DNA of 64,000 bases, from contig JAPQWV010000018.1 in assembly GCA_027422505.1 (NCBI GenBank), forward strand, positions 11,674,001 to 11,738,000. The letters run 5' to 3'. The notes under the pieces were generated by a model, which worked only from the letters and a program-made list of their open reading frames with translations, searched no databases and was not told the DNA's origin. Positions 12,262 to 22,568 of the stretch are shown here, in pieces. This DNA is from Craterostigma plantagineum. Its lineage: Eukaryota; Streptophyta; Magnoliopsida; Lamiales; Linderniaceae. The position numbers and the translations under genes are program-made. Positions within the stretch are counted from its first letter, which is position 1, and every line of letters begins with the position of its first letter.

Positions 12262-12650
12262 ATAACTTCAAGGGCCCCGCGCATTTTTACGCGATCCCCA
12301 CATGCTGGTGTCGGGGTGCCGCGCAGTGCAGGGGACGCGCGCACTGGAGCACGGGTCCTTGCGCGCTTGAACACGGGACGCACACATCAGTTCGGGGGCC
12401 CCAGGCGCTAGTGCTGGGTCCCGCGCATCAGCGCATGGGCCGTGCACTAGGGCTTGGGTCCCGCGCACTAGGTCATGTGTCCCGCGTGCTAGAGCTTGGA
12501 TCCCATACACTAGGCTTGCTCCCGCGCACATGAGAGCTGAGGACCAATGCATCGGTGCTGCCCGCGACTAGAGCAGTGGTCCTGCGCACTTGAGCAGGGT
12601 TCCCTAGCATCAGTGCGTGGGTCCCGAGCTGCATTTCAGGGGTTCCGCGC
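12262..12650. repeat. GC-rich minisatellite upstream of the left transposase
   Basis: Irregular copies of GCGCnnGGGTCCC-type units on both strands, lying between a donor-like site near 11436 and an acceptor (TTGCAG, 12829) just before the transposase ATG. That placement suggests an intron in the 5' leader. The array also has a short left part at 11587-11613, separated by the MITE. 12655-12800 then has several TAGGGTTTTCG repeats that resemble plant telo-box motifs. Confidence 0.75.
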
Positions 12651-12838
12651 TATATGTGTTAGGGTTTTCGATTGGTGTTAGGGTTTTCGAAAGCTGTAGG
12701 ATTTTGCAAACACACAGCACTAGCGCCATATCATTTCAAAAACTAGGGTTTTCGCAAACTAGGGTGTCGCAAGACGTTAGGGTTTTCGCACGTAGGGCTA
12801 CGGTTCTAATAAATTTACTTCTATTGCAGGGTGTAATC

Positions 12839-15099
12839 ATGATGATCACTAACATTGTGTTCCAAGTCGAGGGTCAGTGGATAATTGGCGAGGACAATAC
12901 TTCGAAGTGGTGTCCTCTTCCTACTCATAGATGGCAATCGATCTTGCGAGGAAACATGCACGTTAGATGACATGAAGGATGAGATTGTGAAGGTTTTGTC
13001 TCTACGCAGCGACAATTCTAAACTCACGTTAAACTATATGCCTAGTGTAGTTTACGATTTCCCACGACCCATCTACATCGAGAATGAATACGGTATACGT
13101 GCATACCTTGGTTTTGGTGGTTCACAGTCTAGACCCGTGCTCCATGTTGAGGTTGCGTCCTTTGTCAGTGCCACGCCACCACAAGCTCATCTTAATGATG
13201 AATCGAATTTCAACGTCGGTCTAATAGAGTAACGCGGCGCAAATGAGGAAATCCATCCCGTGGAGGGTTACGTGGGCGACACATCTAACTAGCATTCTTA
13301 ACATGTTTCCGAATACGAGGATTTTCAAGAAGATCAAACCGGACAGTATGAGAATCAAAATGAGAATGAGGATGATACGTTTGAACAACCCGAGGAACAT
13401 TATGCTTCGGAAAGTGATAATGATGATGTCACAATGGCGGAGCATAACTCTCCACATGCGGACGACGGCACGTATGGATTTGGGGATGGTTCAAGCCTGT
13501 TCGTTGGTCAGGAATTTCGGGACAAGAAGGAAGTCAAGGACGTGATCACTAAAGTCGCCCTTGATGCGTGTTTCGAGTTCAAATTGGTCCGATCAAATAA
13601 AACCATGTACGTAGCGAAATGCGCAAGCGAAAGATGCACATGGTGAGTACGAGCTGCACAGAACAAAAACTCCCCTTTTTCTCAATACGAACGTACTACG
13701 GCAAGCACAAATGCGGGGTTTCTCATCGTCGCCATAGACATCAGCAAGGAAGTTCATCAGTTGCATCCCAAGTCCTGTTGGAACATTTCACCGGTCCTAA
13801 AGACATTCCGCCACCAAAGTCAATCATGTCGATGATGCAGAACAGGGGAGTAGATGTCTCGTACTACAAGGCTTGGAAAGGCAAGCAACTAGCGTCGGAC
13901 GAATTAGTCGGTAACAGAGACGATTGTTACGGTTTACTTTCGGCGTACTTGGATGCGTTGAGGCAAGCAAACGTTAACAGCAGCACGGATTGGGAGATGG
14001 ACGAAGAAAGGAGGTTAAAATATATGTTCTTAGCATACGGTGCATGCGTTAGGGGATTTGCATACATGAGGAAAGTCGTATCTATCGATGCAACTTTTTT
14101 GAAGGGAAAGTATAAAGGAGTTTTGCTCATTGCTACGGCGCAAGATGGCGATTACCATCAATACCCGCTCGCATGGGGTCTTGCTGACTAGGAGGAAACC
14201 GAATCTTGGACGTGTTTCCCACTAGATTGAGTCGTTTCGTAACGAACAGTAATGAACTCGTCATTATTTCTGACCGAAACCACAGTATAAAGAATGTCGT
14301 CCCTACTGTGTTTCCGAATTCGTTTCACGATTTCTGCGCGTGGCACATTCAACAATATCTGAAAACGAAAATGCCAGACAAGGGCACGTGCCCCATTTTT
14401 TGGCGGGTAGCGAATGCCTACACCAAGGCCGAGTGCGATGCACAATACAAAGCTCTGGGTTCAACATTCAAGTCGGCGGGTCAATATCTTGACGAGATTG
14501 CAATGGAACGGTGTGTCCCAAATCGAGATTATAACATCATGACGACCAATGGATCGGAGTCGATAAATGCGGCTCTATGCCCGGATAGAGAACTTCCAAT
14601 TATGGGATTGTTGGGTTCGATTCACCGATTAACATCAGCTTGGTTCAGTAAACATCGAAGAGCATGCGAAGCTTCTATCGCTGCGAATTCGACGTGGTTT
14701 ACGCCGAAGGTCGAGTCGATCCTCCGCGAGAATTTCGTTGGGTTGCAAAGATTTCATGTTCGGAAGTTGGGCGTCTAACATATAACGTATACGGCCACAA
14801 TGTGAACGAGGTCGTCGATCTACACATGCGCACATGCAGCTGTAAGATGTTAGACATCGATCGAATTCCTTGCCCACACGCGATTGCTGCTTGTGGTTAT
14901 GCCAACGTCGATGCGGGTTCACTAGTTGACCCTTTATTACGGCTTGGAAATGTGGAAGTTAGCTTACGACGGTACTATATGGTCGGTGTCCGAACACATT
15001 GAAAGAAGTGTTGAAATGCTGCCACCTCCTCGCGAGAGACAACGTGGGAGACCACAGAAAAATAGGTTACCTTCTGTTGGCGAATTTAGCAGGAGGTAA
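12839..15099 (+). pseudogene. mudrA-like MULE transposase, left copy (broken)
   Basis: Homologous over its length to the minus-strand copy at 37615-39893. It has the MuDR N-terminal DNA-binding-type region (LFVGQEFRDKKEVKDVI, about 13500), the MULE transposase core (VVSIDATFLKGKYKGVLLIA near 14070, with its catalytic Asp; LVIISDRNHSIKN near 14260, second Asp) and a C-terminal SWIM zinc finger (CSCKMLDIDRIPCPHAIAAC, about 14835-14895). Defects relative to the other copy include a small deletion with frameshift near 12943, stops near 13230, 13644 and 14188, and a deletion near 14512. I chose the start from the ATG just after the splice acceptor, which the right copy shares. It cannot encode a working transposase. 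Confidence 0.9.
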
Positions 15100-15172
15100 A
15101 ACTTCGAAATTTAGGGTTTTCTAATGTAATTGGACGTAATTATGGGGTTTTGCCATGTTCTTCTTCAGTGGA

Positions 15173-15440
15173 ACCAGCTGATGCGCGTTGGATACGCGGG
15201 ACCCGTGCTTATGCGCGTTGGATGCGCGGGACCCGTAGTTATGCGCGAAGGTCCCTTGATTTTACGCACGGGTCCCATGCTCTTGCGCAGTGGACCGCTG
15301 ATGCGTGTTGTATGCGCGGGTCCCGTGCGCATGCGCAAAGGTCCCCTTGATTTTACGCACGGATCCCATGCTCATGTGCGGGAACCCGTGCTTAATTGGC
15401 TGGTTCCCAGTGCATAAGTTTGGTAACGGCCCCCAGGCAT
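15173..15440. repeat. GC-rich minisatellite between the convergent genes of the left MULE
   Basis: Repeats of ATGCGCGnnGGACCCGTG and its complement, downstream of the transposase stop. The same type of array stands at the matching place in the right MULE (37255-37450). 15440-15870 is AT-rich MULE sequence without a gene. Confidence 0.75.
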
Positions 15441-15871
15441 TTTGTAAACCCTAATAATTATTACATAATCAATTATTGGTCTTCCTTTGCAGACAATTAC
15501 TTTAGAATTGTTGGTTGGTCATTTATTGTCTGAAACATGTCAGTTTTATTTCGGTGTCATAATGCCTTGTCAAATCTGATGTGCTTTTCGATGTGTGAAA
15601 AAGCAAGACACGGGTTTTAAAAAGGAGTTCAGTAATTATAATACATATATAATTTGTACATATTAAAAATTAAAAAAAAAATTAATCATAACGAAAACTT
15701 TGTCAAAAAAAATTAATCTTGACCAAAAAATTACTCTTAAGTCGTTATGTATACAAAAACAAATTACACTTTTTGGTTATTGTTTTGAATGTGACATTGG
15801 TGAATTGGTCGGATGTCACAACAATTGAGCAAATTTACTTGAGAATAACTTGCCTTGCTGTGGTGACTCCG

Positions 15872-16985
15872 TTATGATGTAACAATCGTCTCCGCCGATC
15901 GATTGGGGAAATGTCGACGCCAAAAATCGTCCCTTTGGATCACATCAGGTTCGGCTGCGAACTTCAGCCCCGTGATTAGGCAATACTCCAATTTTAAAAA
16001 CCGGAGCAGTTTCTTCCCGAGGATCATCCAAAGCTCCTCACGATCGTGAAGCTCTGTCTGTCTCTTCATGAGATACCACAACAGCTGCGCCGACATATTG
16101 AAATCGACGGCAGCAGCGACGAGCCTGCCGAACGGACTCCCTTCCGTAAACACTGCCAACTCATCCTCATTTAGCCAACCGATGACCTGCTGGCTCACTT
16201 CGCCGTAGCGTGATGTGATATGTAACCGTAAGTCACGGTCTTCGTCACCTCTGGCAAGCTGCTTCTTCAATATAACCTACAAATAAGAAATTGCAAAAGG
16301 TAATTAGATCGAATGAAATATGCTTATTATTAATCTTCCACGCACGGGTCCCCTGCGAGGGGACCCTGAGCTTACGTGCGGGTCCCTTGCGCTTGCACAC
16401 ACGGTTCCACAGCTATGCTGCGCTGGGGACCCGTGCATACCGCGTGGGACCCATGCTCTTATGTGCGGGACCACAGCACATTCGCGCAGGGTCCCCTGCA
16501 CTAGCAAACACGGGTCTGCGCTCGCAAGCACATCCCGTACTATGTAGCTCGGGACCCTCGCTAGCGCGCACGGGTCCCCGCATCTACATCGCCCGGGTCC
16601 CCAGCGCATCATAGCACGGGTCTCATGCTATGTTGCGAGGGTCCCCGCGCTGGCACGCACGGGTCCCCAGTGCAGTATAACACAGGTCTCCAGCGCTAGC
16701 AAGCACGGGTCCCGTGCTTATGCGCGTGGGTCCCGTAGGGTCCCAGCGAGGCAAAGCACAGGTCCATTGCCGTTGACCCCTGCGCTTGCCCCACGAGTCT
16801 CCTGCACTTCCACACGGATCTTTGAGCTGCAAAGCACGAGTCCCCAACCATTGCAAGCACGGGTACCTGCGCTTCGAATTAGGGTACCCTGGCCTGAAAT
16901 TAGGGTCCCGTGCGATGCATATGACGAGTTCTTCGCAAATTAAAAAAATTACCTTCACTGTTTGGGATCTCGCCCGAACTGCCAT
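15872..16985 (-). pseudogene. DUF1985 gene fragment, left MULE (Ulp1 part deleted)
   Basis: Exon 1 (16953-16985) starts MAVRARSQTVK. A GT-AG intron (16277-16952) filled with GC-rich minisatellite follows, then exon 2 from 16276 to the stop at 15872. Exon 2 matches the start of the right-hand gene: HITSRYGEVSQQVIGWLNED, FTEGSPFGRLV and YCLITGLKF, which is a DUF1985 domain. DUF1985 is known as the N-terminal part of Ulp1-like protease genes in Kaonashi MULEs. Only about 145 residues remain; the rest of the domain and the protease are missing, and non-coding MULE sequence follows. Frame and splice sites are intact up to the truncation, so a short protein could in principle be made. Confidence 0.8.
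16330..16920. repeat. GC-rich minisatellite in intron 1 of the left DUF1985 gene
   Basis: Dense GCACGGGTCCC/GGGACCCGTGC-type units lie within the intron that separates MAVRARSQTVK from the DUF1985 exon. Several long open frames here on both strands are products of the base composition. The equivalent intron of the right MULE has the same kind of array. Confidence 0.85.
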
Positions 16986-17297
16986 GGATTTGGAGCTTCA
17001 AATTCGACTATGAAGAAGGGTGTGAAGAGAAGAGTGGGAAAGCTTGATCGATTTTGCAAAGGGCCCGTGAAGTGAAATGGGTGCTTTATTTATTTACTGT
17101 TGCTTTTTCAGATTGTACAGTAAACCTCTCTGAAAAGCTGTAATTTTCGTTAAGTGGTGTTGATTGCCATTAAAGAAGGGTAAAATAGTCTTTTACGCAG
17201 AGTAAGTTAGGGTACATTGGTCTTTATCATTTAGGAGGTTATTTTTTGAACGTTGACTATGTCAAAGGCCATTTTTTTTAAATAATCCACATCATAC

Positions 17298-18300
17298 CAA
17301 CTATTTTGATTATCTATACCAACTGTTATCTCTAATTATACCAACAGAATAATGTTAAATTGGAAATTATACCGACTTTTGTCGTTATTATACCAATAGA
17401 ATTGAACACTAACTCAGATGGTATAATATCTACAATTTCTGGTATAATAACAAAATTAGTTGGTATAATGTACAATTTTATTGTATAAAATTAGAACAAC
17501 TTTATTTATTGGTATAAAAACTAAAATAGATTGTATAATAACGAAAATAGATGGTATAAATTCCACAATTTCCGGTATAATTGCAAAAATTAGTTGGTAT
17601 AATGTTCAAGTTTGCTGTATAAAATTAAAATAACGTTATTTATAGGTATAATAACGAAAATAGATGGTATAATTTCTATAATTTCTGGTATAATAGCAAA
17701 TTTAGTTGGTATAATGTCTAATTTTGCTATATAAAATTGCGTTATGTATTGGTATAATAACGAAAATATATGTTATAATTTCCACAATTTCTGGTATAAT
17801 AGCAAATTTAGTTGGTATTATGTCCAATTTTGCTGTATAAAATTAAAATGGCGTTATTTATTGGTATAAAAACGAAAATAGATGGTATAATTTCCACAAT
17901 CTATGGTACAATTGCAAATATTAGTTGGTATAATCTTCCATTTTACTGTATAAAATCAATATAGCATTATTTATTGGTATAATAACAAAAATATATGGTA
18001 TAATTTCCACAATGCTAGTATAATTGAAAAACTTAGTTGGTATAAAGTCCAATTTTGCTATATAAAATTAAAATAACGTTATTTATTGGTATAATAACGA
18101 AAATGGATTGTATAATTTTTGCAACTTCTCATATAATAGCAAAATCAGTTGGTAAAATGTTCAATTTTGCTATATGAAATTAACAACATTACTTATTGGT
18201 ATAATATCGGAAACAGTTGGTATAATTTCTATCAATTTCTGGTATAATTCCAATTTTATTGGTATAATAACAAGTTTTGTTGGTAAGTTCATGTGAAATA
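17298..18300. repeat. ~112-bp tandem repeat (about 8 units)
   Basis: From about 17410 to 18290 a unit of roughly 112 bp recurs: GGTATAAT-rich sequence containing CGTTATTTATTGGTATAAT, CAATTTCTGGTATAAT and TTAGTTGGTATAATG. The CGTTATTTATTGG landmark appears near 17632, 17740, 17855, 17967, 18077 and 18188. 17298-17410 contains inverted, more diverged GGTATAAT copies. It lies inside the older TIR element. No gene. Confidence 0.85.
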
Positions 18301-18487
18301 ATTTATTCAGCTTTTTTAATGTGTGAGAGACATTGGTATTTTCGTCTTTTTAACGTTGAAAATAACATTTTAGGTACTAAGCAGGAATAAATTTTCAAAT
18401 AGGTACTAAACAGGAAGAAATAATTCGGTATTTAAGAGAAATTTTAAAACTCAAATACGACTGATAAGGATAATGCCCTTATAAGAA

Positions 18488-19664
18488 TTCAGGGATGTTC
18501 AGGTGCGATTGGCATATTGGGTGGTAGGAAATTATCCCACGAGTTAAAAATTATGCACCCGTTACCAATTAATTTTTAATTTATTACACACGTAGAGTGT
18601 GCTTAAAATACTAGTGTATAGATATGTGAATGCAGAGTAAATTGGTTGATTATCGTTTTTACAAAATAAAAAAGCGGATTCATCCATTGATTGCTTCAGT
18701 ATAAACTATAAAGTGCAATTAAATTACACAAACTAGAGTTGTGATATTGCCTGTACTCAATTTATTAACTTTATTTGCTCTATAACAAAAATATTTATAT
18801 TCTTTCACGCAATTTTTTACATCATGTCGAAAATTTACATCATGCCGAAAATTCTATTTTTTATAAATGTTATAAAAAAATAAACAATTATTCAATTTTA
18901 CATATTAAAGTAACTAATTCCGTAATTGATTTGTTAGTAAAGAGAGTGTGCAACATTTTACAAGAACGAATTATGGTCTTAGTTTTATTACAATGATATA
19001 AAATACTTTGAAATTATTAAAATAAGTTTTTAAATTTAAGAAACAAAAATAGAAATTATGGCATTATATTTGTATTTATCAAGTTCATTGTAAAATTAGA
19101 ATTACATTATCCATCAACACAAAATACATAGTGAAGTTCCTTTATTTACGACTTACAATTTGAAGACCTCTATCAATTCCATATCAGGATTTTCTTATAC
19201 TAGTTTTGGCCCGTGCTATGGACGGATTTTATTTAATTATAACAGTTATTAGTATAATTTATAGGCATTTTAAATATAACAGTTATTAGTATAATTTATT
19301 ATTAACTAAATAAATGGCATGTGTGATTACAACCATATATAGACCTAAAAGAGTAATTTGTATTTCTAATGCTGACATGTCACATAGGGATTGGCTATTA
19401 GACTTAGTCAATGAGAGGCCACATTCAACTTTTATATAGTATAGATTATCTTGGAATGATTAAGGTGAAATCCGAGTAACTGTAATCCGCAAATTATAGT
19501 TTGACCACCTTAATGCCACATTATTCTTGTGCCCAACGAAATGTGTAATCCTTATTTTATAGATATGGAAGGTAGACAACTTTTCTGAAATAAAAATCTT
19601 TGAACAATAAAACATATTATGCATGGATTGACATGATTTGACTTTTAGGTTTTTCAATGAGATG
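18488..19664. other. AT-rich intergenic DNA upstream of the X8 gene
   Basis: No gene found. 19197-19446 may be a small MITE: it begins ATACTAGTTTTGGCCCGTGC, ends TTTTATATAGTATAGAT, and includes a ~27-bp direct repeat with AACAGTTATTAGTATAATTT (19235 and 19280). I could not confirm a target duplication. The rest is presumed promoter and spacer of the downstream gene. Confidence 0.4.
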
Positions 19665-19672
19665 TATAAATA
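19665..19672 (+). promoter_or_regulatory. TATA box of the X8 gene
   Basis: TATAAATA lies 43 bp upstream of the ATG at 19715, which leaves a short 5' leader typical of plant genes. Confidence 0.65.
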
Positions 19673-19714
19673 CACGAGCCACACAGCACAGGATAGACAC
19701 AACTAAAACTACCC

Positions 19715-20281
19715 ATGGCAAAAAGCTGTCCTATTCCCGTTCTTCTCCTTTCACTTATGGTTGTCGTCTTCGCCTCCGCCGACGTGCATTTGAATGCAAC
19801 TGGTGAAAAGGATGTAAGTGCATAGTTTATTTGTAATAGCTATTAATTAATATTGGAATACTTATAAACATATATATATATATATATATAATAGGCTGGT
19901 CAATGGTGCGTGGCAAAACCGACGGCTCCAAATGATAAATTGCAAGGATTTATAGACTATGCTTGTGGTAAAGTTGACTGCGCACCGATAGAACCCGGCG
20001 GGCGTTGTTATGATCCCGACACATTGCAAAACCATGCATCGTTTTTGCTCAACGAAATCTACCGAATTTCAAACTATTGCAACCCTGAGATTGGAGTCCC
20101 AGCACTTGTCAATCCATGTAAATCTTTCTTTATTCACAATATCTACCTTGCTATATTATTACGATTTTAATTTTCTTTAGGGACATTTCTTTCTGTAGCT
20201 ATGTTTCTATGTTGTGATTTCGAGTTAATGAGTTTGATGATATTATCTGATACAGCGTATGGAGTCTGTGCGTATTCATGA
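19715..20281 (+). CDS. Small secreted X8/CBM43 protein (Ole e 10-like)
   Basis: Three exons: 19715-19813, 19895-20117 and 20256-20281, all with GT-AG introns, giving 115 residues. Residues 1-21 form a hydrophobic signal peptide (PVLLLSLMVVVFASA). The rest is one X8 domain: QWCVAKPTAPNDKLQGFIDY, YACGKVDC, GGRCYDP, SNYC and a C-terminal VCAYS. This supplies the six cysteines usual for the family. X8/CBM43 domains bind beta-1,3-glucan such as callose; single-domain secreted members include the pollen protein Ole e 10 and the plasmodesmal callose-binding relatives. No GPI-tail or enzymatic domain is present. The gene is intact and sits between two MULEs; the right MULE inserted 188 bp past its stop. 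A possible AATAAA-like signal (AAATAAATA) is near 20417. Which organ expresses it cannot be read from the sequence. Confidence 0.88.
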
Positions 20282-20819
20282 TGGTCATGAAGACATTTTC
20301 CGTTGGGCAAGATGAAGATCTCGAGAATTATTGATGTACGACACTCTTGTATCAAATGGACCGAGATGAGTTTCGTGACTTTTTATCATTTTTGTTCTTT
20401 CTCAATTTACAAAGTGAAATAAATATTACTAAATTATGTATATGAATTTTTATGGGGTGGGTAAATCATGATTATTTAAAAAAATGGCCTTTGACAACGT
20501 CAACGTTAAAAAAATAGTCTCCTAAATGATAAAAGACCAATGTACCCTTACTTACTCTGCGTTAAAGACTATTATACCCTTTTTTTAATGGCAATCAACG
20601 ACAGTTAACGAAAATTACAGTTTTTGTCAGAGGTTTACTGTAGAATCTGAAAAAGCAAAAGTAAATAAGAAAGAACCCTTTCACTTCACGGGCCCTTTGC
20701 AAAATCGATCAAGCTTTCTCCCTTTCCTTCTTCTTCACCGTCGAATTTGAAGCTCAGAATCCATGGCAGTTCAGGCGAGACCCCAAACAGTGAAGGTAAT
20801 TTCAATTATTTTTCAAAGA

Positions 20820-21590
20820 CCCCGTCCTATACAATCGCACGGGACCCTAAATTTAGGCCGCAGGGTACCCGTGCTTGCACAGGCAGGGGCCCCGTGTCTT
20901 GAATCTCAGGGATCCGTGTGAAAGCGCAGGGGTCCTCCCCAATTAACCCGCGCTGTGAAAACTACGGACCAGTGCTTGCTAGCGCTGGGGACCCGTGCGT
21001 GACAGCGCGGTGACCCTGCGACATAGCACGGGGCCCGTGCTTGCTAGCGCAGGGACCCGTGCTCATGTGCGCTGGAGGCCCTAGCTATGCCGCGCTGGGG
21101 ACCCGTGCGTGCCAGCGCGGGGACCCTGCGACATAGCACGGGGCCCGTGCTTGCTAGCGCAGGGACCAGTGCTCATGTGCGCTGGAGACCCTTGCTATGG
21201 CACGCTGGGGACCCGTGCGTGCCAGCGCGGGGACCCTGCGACATAGCACGGGGCCCGTGCTTGCTAGCGCAGGGACCAGTGCTCATGTGCGCTGGAGACC
21301 CTTGCTATGGCACGCTGGGGACGCGCGCACATGAGCACGGGTCCCGGCGCTAGCAAGCACGGGCCCCGTTCTATGTCGCAGGGTCCCCGCGCTGGCACGC
21401 ACGGGTCCTCAGCGCGACATAGCTAGGACCTCTAGCGCACATGAGCACGGGTCCCCGCGCTAGCAAGCACGGGTCCCGTGCTATGTCGTAGGGTCCCCGC
21501 GCTGGCGCGCACGGGTTCCCAGCGCGGCATAGCAAGGTCTCCGCGCAGCATGGCAGGGGACTGTGCGCGGCGGCCTATCTCACCATAAGC
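20820..21590. repeat. Palindromic GC-rich minisatellite in intron 1 of the DUF1985-Ulp1 gene
   Basis: About three direct units of ~110 bp (about 20980-21315), with landmarks GACCCGTGCGTGCCAGCGCG and GTGCTTGCTAGCGCAGGGAC, are followed from about 21320 to 21550 by two units in inverted orientation (GCGCTAGCAAGCACGGG and CGCGCTGGCACGCACGGGTC). The RNA of this intron could fold into a long hairpin. The open frames on both strands here come from the repeat. Confidence 0.85.
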
Positions 21591-22568
21591 AATTTTCCCG
21601 CAGCATTAGTAATTAATTTTCTATTGATTTGTAGGTTCAATTGAAGAAGCAAATTGCCGGAGGCGACGATGAGAAAGATTACCGGTTACATATCACGTCA
21701 CGATACTGCGAAGTGAGCGAGGAGATCGTTGGTTGGCTAAACGAGGATGAGCTGGCAGTTTTTACGGAAGGGAGTCCGTTCGGCTGGCTCGTCAACGCTG
21801 CCGCGAATTTCAATTTGTCGGCGCAGCTGTTGTGGTATCTCATCAAGTGCCAGACGCAGCTTCACAATCGTGACGAGCTTTGGATGATCATCGGGAAGAA
21901 ACCGCTCCGTTTTTCAAAAACGGAGTATTGCCTAATCACGGGGCTGAAGTTCGCAGCCGAACCGGCGGTGAACCAAACGGATGAATTCGTCCGTCGTCAT
22001 TTCCCGAGAAAAACGGCATCGACGCTTAAATTGTCGCACGTTAAGCAGCGGTTGGAGGAGTTGGCTGGCAACCCCACGGTGCGCGTCAATGACGAGAAGT
22101 TGAAGTTGGCCAACCTGTATTTTGCGGGGTACGTCTTGCTGCCCCGACCTTCCAAGAAGGATACCACCCTTCCTTCTTGGATCGTTTATTTAGTCGAGGA
22201 CTCAGAGGACTTCGAGCGTTACCCTTGGGGGACCGTGGCTTTCAGAGCGGCACTACGGTCGCTGAAACAAGATTTTGACGATAACAAGGATAGTAAGCTG
22301 ATCAGTGGATTCGTACATCCACTTCAGGTTAGGGTTTTATATTTGAATGACTTTGTGAGTTTAGGGTTTCGTGTGTTTGCTAAGATTAATTTATTTCTTT
22401 GTCTTCAGATATTAGCATATGAATGCATACCGGCCATCGCTGATAAATATGCTGAACTTAGAGAGCGGGAGCGTGCGAGGCCGCGTATATGCCGGTGGGT
22501 CACGAGGAATTGGCCCCGGAAGGGATGTCCGAAGTTGGTGGATGTTGCGAAGACGGTGGCTGGGTCCG

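Larger units (their letters stand above)
11075..17288 (+). mobile_element. Left Kaonashi-type MULE (6214 bp, 9-bp TSD)
   Basis: The ends are GGGTCTTTTAAA at 11075 and the complement of GGATTATTTAAA at 17288. They are flanked by the perfect 9-bp duplication ACATCATAC at 11066-11074 and 17289-17297; 9 bp is the usual MULE target-site length. Subterminal sequence matches the right MULE in inverted orientation. Cargo: a broken mudrA-like transposase (plus), a DUF1985 gene fragment (minus), three blocks of GC-rich minisatellite and a hAT-type MITE. Compared with the right element, the Ulp1 part has been deleted. Confidence 0.9.
10908..18487. mobile_element. Older DNA element with imperfect ~150-bp terminal inverted repeats
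   Basis: Sequence at about 10908-11056 reappears inverted and diverged at about 18320-18487. Shared blocks include AGGGCA..TCCTTATCA, CCTGTT(C/T)AGTACC and ACGAAAATACC. The interior before later insertions would be the ~112-bp tandem repeat region. The left MULE is inserted inside it. I found no convincing target-site duplication, so the limits are approximate. Confidence 0.5.

Noticed and set aside
17410..18290. CRISPR-like array or centromeric satellite
   Set aside because: The units are adjacent, diverged and have no spacers; eight copies inside a TIR element do not make a centromeric array.
19910..20170. X8 protein starting at the internal Met at 19910
   Set aside because: It would lack the signal peptide and the conserved Trp-Cys start of the domain, and it runs into intron 2. 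The three-exon model gives the full domain.
21087..21353. 88-residue ORF and similar ORFs in GC-rich stretches (12268-12552, 16291-16985, 36448-36775, 40106-40729)
   Set aside because: They follow the minisatellite composition, occur on both strands and encode repetitive peptides; they lie in introns or intergenic arrays.
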